64,000 nucleotides of DNA from contig CAUYUJ010016300.1 of assembly GCA_963575745.1 (NCBI GenBank), forward strand, positions 78,813 to 142,812. Reading direction: 5' to 3'. Origin of the DNA: Prorocentrum cordatum. Lineage: Eukaryota; Sar; Dinophyceae; Prorocentrales; Prorocentraceae. The first letter of the stretch is position 1; every line of letters starts with the position of its first letter. A program made the position numbers and the translations under genes. A model generated the notes under the pieces. That model did no database searches, had not been told where the DNA came from, and worked only from the letters and a program-made list of their open reading frames with translations. This document shows, in pieces, positions 10,701 to 20,600 of this stretch.

Positions 10701-12429
10701 CCCGCTCCTGGTGAAGAGTGAGATTGGCAAGCACGGGGAGATGATCACGCTGCTTAGAGAAATTGCCCAGCTCCTTCCAAGTGTGAACGGCGGAGATATT
10801 GGAGGCCAAGCCCTGGGAGACACATATATAGTCTATGCGGTGCCGAACATTCTTGTTGGTTACAAGCGTGTAATCGTCACTCTCACCTTGCATGGTGTTG
10901 ACAGCTGCCAGTGCCGCTTCATTGAGAGATTGCCTGAATCTCAGCCCAGGAGGGTCCTCGTCTTGGTGAAATCCCTGGCCCCCGACCGCAGCATCCGTGC
11001 AGGTACCGAGCCGCGCATTGGCGTCGATGAACATGATCTGAACTCCCCAAGCGGCAAGCTGTTCGTCCAGGAGGGTCCCAAAAGCATCCCGGTCTGAAGC
11101 TTTGTGACCCGAATGATACGCATGAGCAACTGCCACAGTGACTTCTAGACCAGGAGCTTGAATCCGCACCACAAGAAGACGAGGGGTAGCATATAGCACG
11201 GAGAGATGACGGGGATGAAAGAGCAGAGGGCGGCCTTTACACTGTCCATAAGGTTCCTCAAGGTTGACCCGAAGCTCGACACCAGCCGAGTGATTGATAT
11301 GGCCAGAAGCCAAAACCTGGTAGGCGCCCTTTCTCTTCGAACTCTGGGGGGTCCGCGCCTCCTGGATCCCAACAAGATGGATTTTCTTGTTCTGAAACTG
11401 TTGCCGTGTCATTTGAGACCGCATCCCTTGGACATAGGCATTGCTCGACTTCTTGTGGGATTCAGCAAGGGAGCGCGTCTTATACTGGGCCATAGAGAGC
11501 GGAATCGTCTGATGTTGGAGACGCGTGGGCACAGGTGAGGCAAGGTCATCAACGGTGGCAAGAGAGCACGGCAGCGGAACATCAAAGGAGAGATGGATGC
11601 ACTCACCAACTTGCTTCTGCACGAGAGATGGATAAGCTGATGTAACCTCAGATGGGGCGTTAAGAAGCCAAACCCATTCAAATGCACGGGTGAAGTCCAT
11701 TAGATCATATAGAGGATCGGGCAGAGCAGAAACCTCCAACTTACCTTTCATGGTGGCCCGAGCGACGTTATCAACAATAGTGTTCCAAGGATGGTTGTTG
11801 TGCCCCTTGACGTGACAGATCTGGATTTCGCACCGAGGTCTAGCCTTGACCAGAAGCGCATACGTGAGCCTAGCAATATCTCGCTTGGCCTTGCTATTGT
11901 GCCTGCCGGTGAGGAAGTTAACTGCATTCAAGCTGTCACTCCAGATGGTGACTGGCAAGGGCGCTTCCTGAGTGAGAGTAGCAAGCAGAGCCCAGGCTAT
12001 GGCTAAGAGCTCAACATCCGTGCTGTCCAGATCTTCGGGGGGGCCTAGAATACAGGACTGGGTCCACTGGGAACAGATGAACCCCCCATAGGCATAGCCA
12101 TCCCTGTCCTGCGGAAGCGCAACAACTCCCCGACTCGCAGTGGTGCTGTCGGAAGGGTCGAGAGACGCGTCGGCATAATAGCGTTGATGCTCCCACTCGC
12201 CGAACCTGGGCGGACAGAGGCTGAGGGCCAAGCTTCCTGGCTCCTCCAAGTCGGGGACAGCCTCGCGTCGCCGCACAAGGGAGACCCTGACGTCCTTGGC
12301 AAGCCAAGCAGAGGTGAGTCGGCCGAGAACGCACTGAAGAGGCGATGGAGACTCAGGGAGCGACGATCGATGCGAGTTGGTCTTTTCCGTATGGCGCTCA
12401 GAGGTTGAGAAACGACATGACGGGCCCAA
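10543..12429 (-). pseudogene. RNase H followed by AP-like endonuclease, LINE ORF2
   Basis: The RNase H domain spans about 12186-11746. It has YYADAS (first Asp), DSTDVELLAIAWALL (Glu), VTIWSDSLNA (Asp) and ICHVKGHNNHPWNTIVDNVA (His and last Asp), so all catalytic acids are present. The AP-endonuclease domain spans about 11397-10714: VGIQEART (Glu), IMFIDANARLG (Asp/Asn), RHRIDYICVS and KQRDHLPVL (Asp-His). RNase H degrades the RNA of the cDNA hybrid and the endonuclease nicks the target to prime cDNA synthesis. The order RNase H then EN then RT is reversed from typical RNase H-bearing LINEs. The frame ends at a TAA (10543) inside the EN-RT linker; RT continues in the same frame. A frameshift near 12400 separates it from the ORF2 N-terminus. 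Confidence 0.85.
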
Positions 12430-13697
12430 GGAGTCGTCACCATGACCTGAAACTGATGGGGGGCAGAGCCAGGAGTGGGCGACGACTCGCTGTCCCCTCT
12501 GGGAGGGGCCAGGACGCGGGCCATAGATGGGACATCAGAGATGGGGAGAGAGGAGGGGATGTACTGAGCGCTCGCATAGGCGCTCGACAGATCCTGCTGC
12601 ATAGCTTCACCCTGTGAGACCAGCCAAGTGTCAGGCACAGGCGAGACGCAACTGCTGGAGACATCGCTCGAAGCGGGGAGGCCCGCTGAGCTCATCTCGT
12701 CCGACCTCAACTGTAAGAGGTCAACGAGGCACAGGGCGACAGGCTGCACCACCGAAGGGGCGGCAGCCGCGGCAAGGGATTGAAAATGACTAGTGTCAGA
12801 ATCCTCGCCGGAGTGCGTGTGCGATCCCGAAGGCGACCCCGCGGACAGGACGCCAAGGTCCCTTAGCTCCTGCTCATGGCCGGTGTGGCCAGCAGGAGTC
12901 TGGGCCAGAAATGGGGCTGGATCCTGCGAGGAAGCCGACGTGGCTGCATATATATCGCCACGTGAAGAGAGCCTAGGACTGCTAACAAAATGTTGCAAAA
13001 GGCTGGAGTCTGAGCTTTCGCTGGAGTCGGGCGGCGGGTCCCTGGGAGAAGCCGCGCGGCCAGGGCCACTGGGGCCCTGCGCCTCCGCATCCTGGCCGTC
13101 TTGGCCTGGAGGAGGCGGGCCCGAGGGAAAAGTAGTTTCTGTCGAAGGCTCAGACGCGGAGGCGGGCGGCTGGTAGTCGTGCGAGTGGAGATCGGACTCC
13201 CACAAACGCCACGCTTGCCCAGACCAGAGTGGATTGGCGAGATGGCCTGGGCGGCCTGCCTCGACAGAGATCCGATGCCGTGCTCGGATGTAGGCGTCTA
13301 GAGCGCCCTGTAACTCCAGACCGTGCTGCGTCGGATAGGCGGCCCTCGTGCGATCGAGACGCCGAAGATAAGCTGAGCGACGAGATCCTGACATTTGCCA
13401 GGCCTCCCTACAGATTATTTCCGCCTGCCTGCGCCAAGCGCGCCTGCTGTTGATACCGTATATCGGGTGGAAGAGCGGGTGAACATCTGGCAGGGTGTGC
13501 AGATATGCTTCTACCCACGGAACGCAGTCTTCAAGCCACTGGGCCTTCGCCTGATCATCTGAAATGAAAATGGCATTATAGTACCAGGGCTTAAGCTTGT
13601 ACGAAAGCCTCTCAGCCAAGCGCTCAGAGGCCTCAAAGGCTTCGAGCAGGCCAGGAGGGGCAGGCTTGGAGGATGGAGGAGAAGAGGTATCTGCCAT
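12400..13697 (-). pseudogene. ORF2 N-terminal region of the minus-strand LINE
   Basis: Starts at the ATG at 13695-13697 (MADTSSPPSSKPAPPG), which overlaps the preceding stop as TGATG. About 180 residues look folded and helical (LLEAFEASERLAERLSYKL, WYYNAIFISDDQAKAQWLED, EIICREAWQMSGSRRSAYL). A long Ser/Pro/Asp-rich, probably disordered segment follows. The frame remains open to 12045, but beyond about 12400 it is out of frame with the RNase H domain, so a frameshift lies there. No known domain was recognised in this part. Confidence 0.6.
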
Positions 13698-13699
13698 CA
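13695..13699 (-). promoter_or_regulatory. TGATG stop/start overlap between ORF1-like segment and ORF2
   Basis: On the minus strand the stop TGA (13699-13697) of the ORF ending ...TFSDWNPQ shares its last base with the ATG (13697-13695) of ORF2. Overlaps of this kind support termination-reinitiation in some LINEs, as shown for the TAATG of SART1. Coupling here is inferred. Confidence 0.6.
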
Positions 13700-14371
13700 C
13701 TGGGGATTCCAGTCGCTGAACGTGCCTACGAAAGGAGCCCATCCCCCAGCGTCCGAGCAAATCACGATGGCATCCTCAAAGCGGCCCATATAGTCAGGGG
13801 CGCGATGAGCCAGAACGGGAATCGCTGCAATGGTGTCGGCCACGTGCTCAACACACCATCGCATCCAGGTCTGCTTGGCCACCTGCTCTCCAGATTGAGC
13901 TGCATCGCTATCCCAGAAGTGGGTGAACATAGCTAGGTAGGAGGCAAGCTGGTCACTGGCAGTCAGCGCGTCAAATCTGCACTCCTCCTGCTCCGCAGGG
14001 GTTGCGACACGCTGAGTGTTGTGATGCTCGTATCCGCCGCCCCCACTCGACCCAGCCCCGCCACTAGAAGAGCTGCTGGCAGCATGCAGTTGGTATTGTG
14101 CGATTGGCTCAAACCCGGAGTTACTCGCAAGCTTAAAAGTCGGCTGTCGTCGTTCTCCCCCCCCCGTCCTCCACCCGCCGCCCCCACAAGTGGCTCGATC
14201 CATGACTAGCGAAACTTGGCTCTCAAACGCTGGCTCGTACCCTCTGCCGGCGTTCGCAGGCGCAAATTCTGGTAGCGGAGCGGGGACTGCTGTGTGTGAA
14301 GGCTTCTGGAAGGCGCTGGCATCGGTCGGCCCAGGAGAGGCCGCGCGCCGAGGCAGGGAGAGAGGAAGCAT
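13697..14371 (-). CDS. ORF1-like C-terminal segment of the minus-strand LINE
   Basis: An open frame with Gly/Ser-rich linkers and a compact C-terminus: ASYLAMFTHFWDSDAAQSG, VAKQTWMRWCVEHVADTIAAI and YMGRFEDAIVICSDAGGW, ending WNPQ. It is in the same frame as ORF1 (14525-16045). Between them, 14525-14371, the better coding frame is a different one (ISWGYVHTKFYNPDRHGDFGEANAYL). Two compensating frameshifts, or a spliced join, would make ORF1 one protein of about 780 residues. Function is unknown beyond association with the LINE. Confidence 0.5.
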   Translation of the reverse strand: MLPLSLPRRAASPGPTDASAFQKPSHTAVPAPLPEFAPANAGRGYEPAFESQVSLVMDRATCGGGGWRTGGGERRQPTFKLASNSGFEPIAQYQLHAASSSSSGGAGSSGGGGYEHHNTQRVATPAEQEECRFDALTASDQLASYLAMFTHFWDSDAAQSGEQVAKQTWMRWCVEHVADTIAAIPVLAHRAPDYMGRFEDAIVICSDAGGWAPFVGTFSDWNPQ

Positions 14372-14524
14372 TAAGCACGTCTAGACCCGCGTGCTGCAAC
14401 AAAGTGTGAGAAGCTAAAACAGGAACTGAATACGGCGGCTCAGATAGATAGGCGTTAGCCTCACCAAAATCTCCATGACGGTCAGGATTATAGAACTTCG
14501 TGTGGACGTAGCCCCATGAGATTC

Positions 14525-16045
14525 CTATGCGTCGTCTGCTAGGCGTTGGCACACATGGGCGGGCTCGCCCGCTGGAGGCGACCGACTCCTCTCCTTGATG
14601 GCCTTGCCTTTGCCCTTGAAGCACATCTTGCCATCGTGGTCGATGTAACTCTGAGGGCCACGGAGCTGCTCCTGACTGGGATTGATCTGGGTCGGGGCGA
14701 AATGCTCGGGCGCCGCGTAAGGTGTCTCCTGGGTCGGCGGGAGGCCCCACATCTGAGTCGGTCCAGGCGTTCCAGGAACTGGTTTGTCCTCGGGAGCTGT
14801 GGCCGCCGCCGCTGGTGTCCCTGGAGCTGCGGTCGCTGGTGTCCCTGGAGCTGCCGCTGCAACTGGCGCTGCCGTCCGTGTCCCAGGAGGAGCCGCCGCT
14901 GCTGCTGGCATCAACGTCGCAGGAATCGGGATGCCCTGAGCCTGGTACATCTCGATGATGGCCGCCTGGAGCTGAGCATCTGTGAGGGAAGCCGGCGCCG
15001 ATGCTGTACTCCCTGCTGCTGGAAACCCCACCGCTGGCGCCGACACTGGCTCGGCCGCCTGAGGCGTTGGGAAGGGGCCTGCTGGTGGTGGAGCTGCCGT
15101 CGCACAGTGGTTCAGCATGTACTGATGCATCAACCTCATCTGCGCCTCCATCTGTTGATTGTGCTGGTAGATGAGGTCGCGCTGCTGAAGTGCTGCATCG
15201 CGCTGCTCTCGAAACGAAACCGCAACGGCTGGCAGCCCTGGGCTCGGAGGTGCTGTACCCTGAGCTGTACCTGATTCCACTGCCATGGTACTCGGAGGCT
15301 CCTGGATGATCTCTGCGATCTCGGCCTTGATCTTGTTGTCGATGTCGATCAAGCTCTGATTCAAGTCCTCCACCTCCTCGCGGCCTTCTTCGGCCTGAGC
15401 CTCGAGCACATTGATCCCGGCATAGGTGTTGTGCAGGCGGTCCTTCGCCTCGTTGAGCCGAGTCAGTGCTTGCTCGCGCTGCTCCTTCAGTGGCAGCAGC
15501 TGGTCCTGGCAATAGCGGAGCATGCCGAGCTCCTCCTTGAAGTCCTCGTCGCCTTTGCGGGCCCGCAGCGCTGCAACCGCCGCCTTGGCCAGCGTCGTCA
15601 TGCGAGCGCTGAGCCTGTCCTTGAACGCCTGCAGGTGGCGCGAGTCCGTCGGGGCCTGCCACTCGCCCCAGCTGGGGTGCGCCTCCGCGAACTGCTGCGT
15701 GGCGGGGGCCAGCCTCGAGAGGTAGCGCTCGACTGCCTTGCGGGTCTCGGCCGTCTCCTTGTCCTCGCCACGCGGCTGCCGCCCACGATCCTGAGGAGCT
15801 CGGTGGCGACCCTGATCTGTTGGCAGCCTCCTGGAGGAATCTGGCCGCGCCTTGGGCTCGACCTGCACCCACGGCTGGCGAGAGGAGGCGCCCTTGCGCG
15901 ACTTGCTGGCTGAGCGCGGCCGCCGAGGCTGACTGTGTGACCTCTTGCGCCTGTCCGCGAAAGCACCACCGCAAGCACAGTACCACTGCCAGTGTTGAAC
16001 TCGCTCGTTGCAGGAGCCGCAGGTCCATCCTGGCTGAGAGGCCAT
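14525..16045 (-). CDS. LINE ORF1 protein: zinc ribbon, coiled coil, Pro/Ala-rich tail
   Basis: The start chosen is the ATG at 16043-16045 (MASQPGWTC), because a zinc ribbon follows at once: C9-x2-C12 and C23-x-C25 in WTCGSCNERVQHWQWYCACGG. A basic Arg/Ser region comes next, then long heptad-like helices (LRYCQDQLLPLKEQREQAL, VLEAQAEEGREEVEDLNQSL, INDLIYQHN-type helices), a Pro/Ala-rich region and a basic tail (CFKGKGKAIKERSRS). It is 506 aa. ORF1 proteins of LINEs bind the element RNA and often trimerise through coiled coils; that role is inferred here. The frame is open further upstream to 16492, but that extension is low-complexity and crosses the opposite-strand SL. Confidence 0.7.
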   Translation of the reverse strand: MASQPGWTCGSCNERVQHWQWYCACGGAFADRRKRSHSQPRRPRSASKSRKGASSRQPWVQVEPKARPDSSRRLPTDQGRHRAPQDRGRQPRGEDKETAETRKAVERYLSRLAPATQQFAEAHPSWGEWQAPTDSRHLQAFKDRLSARMTTLAKAAVAALRARKGDEDFKEELGMLRYCQDQLLPLKEQREQALTRLNEAKDRLHNTYAGINVLEAQAEEGREEVEDLNQSLIDIDNKIKAEIAEIIQEPPSTMAVESGTAQGTAPPSPGLPAVAVSFREQRDAALQQRDLIYQHNQQMEAQMRLMHQYMLNHCATAAPPPAGPFPTPQAAEPVSAPAVGFPAAGSTASAPASLTDAQLQAAIIEMYQAQGIPIPATLMPAAAAAPPGTRTAAPVAAAAPGTPATAAPGTPAAAATAPEDKPVPGTPGPTQMWGLPPTQETPYAAPEHFAPTQINPSQEQLRGPQSYIDHDGKMCFKGKGKAIKERSRSPPAGEPAHVCQRLADDA

Positions 16046-16325
16046 GTCGACTTCCTCGGAAGACTGTCGTGGTGCCTCTGGCTGGCGCTGGGCGCTGTGA
16101 TGCTGCGAGAGAAGCTGTCCAGCTCGTAGCACGCGCAGGAGCGTGCGCGCTGTGCCGCGAGCGCGCCGCTCACGACGGTGCCACGCGGGCTCGCGAGAAC
16201 GATCGCGACTGCGAGCGCGGGACTGAATGGTTGCGGACGCGAGCCCCTGCTCGCGCCTCGCGAAAGGCCAAGGCTGCTGGGCTACCCACCTGAGGGCGAC
16301 CCAGTCTTGAGCCCAAACCTTTCGC

Positions 16326-16346
16326 CTCCTCCTCCTCCTCCTCCTC
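16326..16346. repeat. (CCT)n tract at the junction of two head-to-head LINEs
   Basis: About seven CCT units directly upstream of the SL. A similar (CCT)5 lies at the 3' end of the plus-strand LINE near 22703-22719, which suggests insertion of that element into a CCT tract. Confidence 0.7.
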
Positions 16347-16366
16347 CGTAGCCATTTTGGCTCAAG
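16345..16366 (+). other. Full-length dinoflagellate spliced-leader relic
   Basis: All 22 nt of the dinoflagellate SL are present: TCCGTAG followed by CCATTTTGGCTCAAG, with no mismatch to the consensus as I know it. The next bases are ATGC, not the GT donor of an SL RNA gene, so this is the 5' end of a trans-spliced mRNA copied into the genome. It marks the 5' boundary of the plus-strand LINE. Confidence 0.9.
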
Positions 16367-16512
16367 ATGCTTTGTTCCGCAGGGGAACAAGTGGATACCG
16401 CTAGTCCGCGGCCAGTTTGCATTCCTTCCCCTGGTCAGCCCCAGGGTGAGCACCGAGGTGGTCCGCCCCACCTCGGAGCATCGGTGGCACACACCACGAG
16501 CCTGCGCAGGCC

Positions 16513-17592
16513 ATGGGGCGCGGGCGCCAGACCTACTCGATTTGTGCGACCTGCGGAGGCTGGGTCTACGACTGGAAGCTGGAGAGGTCAGGAGGGTGGT
16601 GCAACAAGTGCCAGGCAGTCATGCCGGGGTGGAAGCCTATGGCCCCAGGCACGACGGCGGCGGACAAGGGCAAGAGCACAGGCAAGGGGCCCCCCTGGCG
16701 CAAGCCGACGGCGGTCCATGGCACGCTGGCGGAGCTCAGCAGCATGCTGGAGCGTGTCGAGTCCCTCACGGCGCAGATGGCGCCGCAGGTGGACCTGGGG
16801 CCCGTCAAGGCGGTGCAGTCGCAGGTGCAGGCTGCTGCGGCGGCGGCGGCGCCCAAGAAGGAAGTGTCCAAGGAGCTCGAGCTGCGGCAGGCGATCAACA
16901 AGCTCAACCGCTGCCAGCTGGAGGTGGACAGCTCCGCGGCGGCCCTGCAGGAGGCGGAGGACCACGTCATGCAGCTGCGCACTAAGAACCAGAAGGCCAT
17001 CGAGGATGCAGCAGACGCGGTGCTGGAGCACAAGCGCGCGCTGGCGGCGTACCAGGCGGAGACCGTGTGCCAGGACCCCGAGCCGCCTCAGCAGGCGGAC
17101 TGGCAGGCACCTGCGGTCGGGGACCTCTTCGACGACCTGGACGAGTATGAGGAGGAGGACAAGGCCAAGCTGGTCAAGTTCAAGGCAGACATGGAGGCGC
17201 TGGACAAGCTGCTGCAGGCAGCTGCAGGGCAATTTCGGAAGTTCAGCGAGCTCAAGCAGCAGGCGGACCGTTTCAGACGGCAGGCACAAAAGAAGCGCAA
17301 GACCACGGAGGATGAGACCAAGAACGACGCGCAGGAGGCCCAGGCGCCAGCGGCATCTGGTGGGGGCTCCGCGGCGTCATCTGCGGCGGCGGGGACGGGA
17401 GGAGCCAGCCCTACCCAGCCGCCACCCACAGAGGAGCAGAAACGCGAGCGGAAGGAGGTCATTGACAAGATCAAGCAGCAAGCCGAGCACAAGGTCAGGG
17501 GCGCCAAGGCCAAGACCGCCCCCACGGCGTACAGGGGCGCGGTGCGGGGTGCTGAGGCTGATAAGACTCCTGGTGGCGAGCAAAGTCTTTAG
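16513..17592 (+). CDS. LINE ORF1 protein with zinc ribbon and coiled coil
   Basis: 359 aa. An N-terminal zinc ribbon (C11-x2-C14, C30-x2-C33 in ICATCGGWVYDWKLERSGG, WCNKCQ) is followed by a predicted coiled coil (KELELRQAINKLNRCQLEV, LQEAEDHVMQLRTKNQKAIE), an acidic segment (LFDDLDEYEEEDKAKLVKF), a second helix and a basic tail. The ATG at 16513 is chosen because the zinc ribbon starts 10 residues later. A longer frame from 16367, directly after the SL, is in a different register and belongs to ORF2. The stop at 17590-17592 lies 22 nt before the ORF2 ATG. It resembles the other LINE ORF1 proteins here in architecture, not in sequence. Confidence 0.75.
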   Translation: MGRGRQTYSICATCGGWVYDWKLERSGGWCNKCQAVMPGWKPMAPGTTAADKGKSTGKGPPWRKPTAVHGTLAELSSMLERVESLTAQMAPQVDLGPVKAVQSQVQAAAAAAAPKKEVSKELELRQAINKLNRCQLEVDSSAAALQEAEDHVMQLRTKNQKAIEDAADAVLEHKRALAAYQAETVCQDPEPPQQADWQAPAVGDLFDDLDEYEEEDKAKLVKFKADMEALDKLLQAAAGQFRKFSELKQQADRFRRQAQKKRKTTEDETKNDAQEAQAPAASGGGSAASSAAAGTGGASPTQPPPTEEQKRERKEVIDKIKQQAEHKVRGAKAKTAPTAYRGAVRGAEADKTPGGEQSL

Positions 17593-17614
17593 CATCTTCT
17601 TCTCGAACATCACA

Positions 17615-20600
17615 ATGTGGGGGCCTAAGGCCCATAAGTTCATCACGGAAGAAGGCAAGCAGAAGGATATCATTATGATGTGCGAGACGCACGTGGATCG
17701 AGAGCGACTGGAGCAGGTACGTGAAGTGGTGGCACGAGATGGTTGGAAGCTACAGGGCACGGCGGCGGTGCCCACAAAGCGGTCTGAGAAGGGCACCTCG
17801 GGCGGCGAGTTCATAATGGCCAGGACTCACCTTGCATGCACTGGATACGACCTGCTGAGGAAGCGCATCGTGGACAACGGAGACGTCGACCCGTTCAGGG
17901 GCTTCGCGGCACTCAATGTCCACACGCGCTCGGGCAACGTCATCCTGATCTCGGCCTACCTGGTTCCAGGCGAAGGTTTCACAGGGTCGAATTACCACGG
18001 GATTCGATCCCTGTCAGGCTTCATCAGATCTCTCACGGACCCATGGGTGGTCCTGGCTGATTGGAACATGCCAGCGGACAGCATGGAACGCGCTGAGCTA
18101 CCTGGCAAGCTAGGAGGAGTGGTGCTACGACCAGATGTTGGCATCACATGTGACAAAGGCAAGGGAAGCCTCATTGACTACGGCATAGCAAGAGTGGACT
18201 TCGCCCCTAGACTCAAGCTGTACGTTCAAGGTCGCGTGCCATGGCGTACGCATTGTGGGCTCCAGCTAACGATCAAGGGCACCAAGGAAAGCTGGTGGCA
18301 TAGGAAGCTAGTTATCCCTAAGGCGCTCCCATACCAGGCGAGACCTCAGAAGGCGGCGGACCCTGACTCCAAGACGAGCAAGAGGAAGCAGGAAGCGCAG
18401 CGACGTCGGCAGCAGGCCCTGGAGGAGCACTTGCAGGAGGCGTACGAGGATGCGATGATACTCGAGCAGCATGTCCCCGACAGCCAGGGCGCACCAGTGC
18501 GGAAGATGCCCTACTGCGTCTCGGAGGAGCTCTGGGAGCAGATTGGGATCGTGGAGCACGAGATGGAGCTGTCGGAGGAAATGCACATCATAGGGGAGAA
18601 GATGATCACCAGAGGCACGAAGCACCAGAAGGATGAGTACCAGTTGACGCAGCAGTATGGACGGTGGGTCGCCAAGGTGGAGGAGGCGTTCATCAGGCAC
18701 GAGCAGCTGGACGAGCAGGAGGCGCAGGGCTGCCAGGGGCGCGCAGCTGGCTTTGATATACGATGGGTGCGAGCAAAACCCACGCCAGGCAGAACTCACA
18801 TGCGGTATGGCCCTGCGGAAGAATGGAGTATACTGGCAGCAGATCTGGTCAGATATCAGTCACTATTTGCGAACGGCACCGACGGACAGCAGCAGAGAAT
18901 GTGCGTGACACGCATACAGAAGCAGCTTGGAGTACTGAGAGGATTGCCGCGGAAGGACGCCTTCAGCAAGAATGTGACTGAGGCCAGCAGAGAGATGTAC
19001 TTCGACATGGCATCCGACATATGGCAGTTGGACGAGGGGCAGCTAGCGAATCTGGTGGCCCAGACAGAGAAGCACTTGGCGGTGGCGTCGTCCAGATCCA
19101 TGACCACGGCTCGGAAGAACTTCGCCACCTGGGCAAAAAAGGTATGGCAGACCAAAGCGGGCATCCTGCACAGGCATGTCAAGCCCAAGGACGCGCCCCG
19201 TTATGAGATGGCCATCAGAGACGACTTCGCCACAGCCGACCCCACCATCATCATGAACACTAAGGCAGGAAAGTGGGAGACCATCTGGACGGACCCCGTG
19301 GACAGTCGGGCCGACATCATTGAGCAGCTGGAGCGCACCAAGCGAAGAGCGTGGGAGGAAGACCTAGACCCCATAGACATGGACATGCTCAAGTGTGCGC
19401 TCCGGGCAACATCGGCATCCAAAGCGAAAGGTCTGGATCAGCTTGGCCCCACGGATATTGACAGACTTCCTGGCCAGGCTAAGCAAGAATTGTTGGAAAT
19501 ATTGCGGAGAAGTGAAAGAACGTTGACATGGCCAAGACAGATATCAGCCACCAAGTGTGCTATGGTGGCCAAGCCTGGGCCAGGTGCAGGAGATCGAGTA
19601 TTGGGTATGTTACCGTTACCAGTGAAGTTATGGTCGAGAGCGAGAGGCGGAGCATGTGCCTTGTGGAGTGCTGGGCTATCAGACCACTGGGACACTGCGA
19701 TCAAGGGGAGCTCGGCGCTCAGGGCAGGACTCCTTCGGTCGATCTTGGACGAGACAGGCATCGAGGTCGGCGCCTCGGCCATGACATTGCTGCTGGATAT
19801 AGAAAAGTTCTACGACACGGTCTCGCTGGTCATCTTACTGCAGATTGCGTGTACGGCAGGATTCCCTGCGGTGGCAGTTGGATTGGAAGCGATGATCTTT
19901 CTTGGACCCAGATACTTGCAGGAGCGTTCGGTCATCAGCGAGGCCATATGGCCTACCAGATCGCTGGTGGCAGGATCAGCTAGAGGAGTAACTCTAGCGA
20001 AGCTGTTTCTTCATCCAGTGCTTGAGATGGCGCATCGAAGACACCCAACAGCAGGATTGTGGACGTTCGTGGACGACACGGTAGCAAGATGCGAGGGCAG
20101 TTCACACACGGTGGCTGAGCAGCTACTGGAGGTGTCGACGGATATATGCACTGGATTGGTGGAACAACGTATGACTATATCGAATAAAACCACGGTGATA
20201 GGCTCAGACTTGAAGGAGGCTCGGAAGACAGCCAAGCGGTTACGAATACGTGGCATACCTGCGAAGGCCAGCGGCGTGGCGACGGACCTGGGCCTGGACA
20301 CAGCAGCAGGACGTAAGAGGGTTACAGCAAAGAGCAAGCAGCGGCAGCTCAAGGCGAGGATGAGGTTCGCGAAGATCGTGAAGCTGAGGAAGATCGCTGC
20401 GCTGAAGCACGAGTCCAAGGGCCTTTATAACGTGGGCGCACTGCCGCAGGCGATCTATGGGCAGCAGACGTACGGCATGTCCAAGCAGGCGATCACCGTG
20501 CTGAGAAGGCAGGCGGGCAAAGTGGCAGGAGGCAGTGCAGGAGGTCGATGTCTGACGACCACGCTGGGCATGGAGTTAGGCATGAGAGACCCCGCAATTG

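Larger units (their letters stand above)
3128..16320 (-). mobile_element. Large non-LTR retrotransposon: ORF1 / RNase H-EN-RT(x2)-zinc finger-MTase-like
   Basis: About 13 kb on the minus strand reads as one element: ORF1 (16045-14525), a short second ORF1-like part (14371-13697), then ORF2 with N-terminal region, RNase H, AP-endonuclease, RT, C2H2-like fingers and a methyltransferase-like C-terminus ending at 3147. No LTRs were seen, and EN plus RT place it among LINEs. The RT region is present twice because of an internal tandem duplication, so the ancestral element was about 10 kb. RNase H lies before EN, whereas RNase H-bearing LINEs usually carry it after RT. Several stops and frameshifts inactivate this copy. 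The 5' limit is unclear; it lies within about 300 bp of the plus-strand SL at 16345. Confidence 0.8.

Noticed and set aside
3147-13760. Two separate LINE insertions instead of one element with a duplicated RT
   Set aside because: EN and RNase H occur once upstream, the fingers and MTase-like part once downstream, and the RT-RT junction is in frame without any LINE end sequence.
16306-16327. Possible degenerate SL on the minus strand at the 5' end of the large LINE
   Set aside because: Only the last 12 bases resemble the SL (11 of 12, ending GGCTCAAG); the first 10 barely match. This is too weak to call.
16345-16366. SL RNA gene
   Set aside because: The leader is followed by ATGC, with no GT donor, and no Sm-like site or intron was seen; an ORF1/ORF2 element follows.
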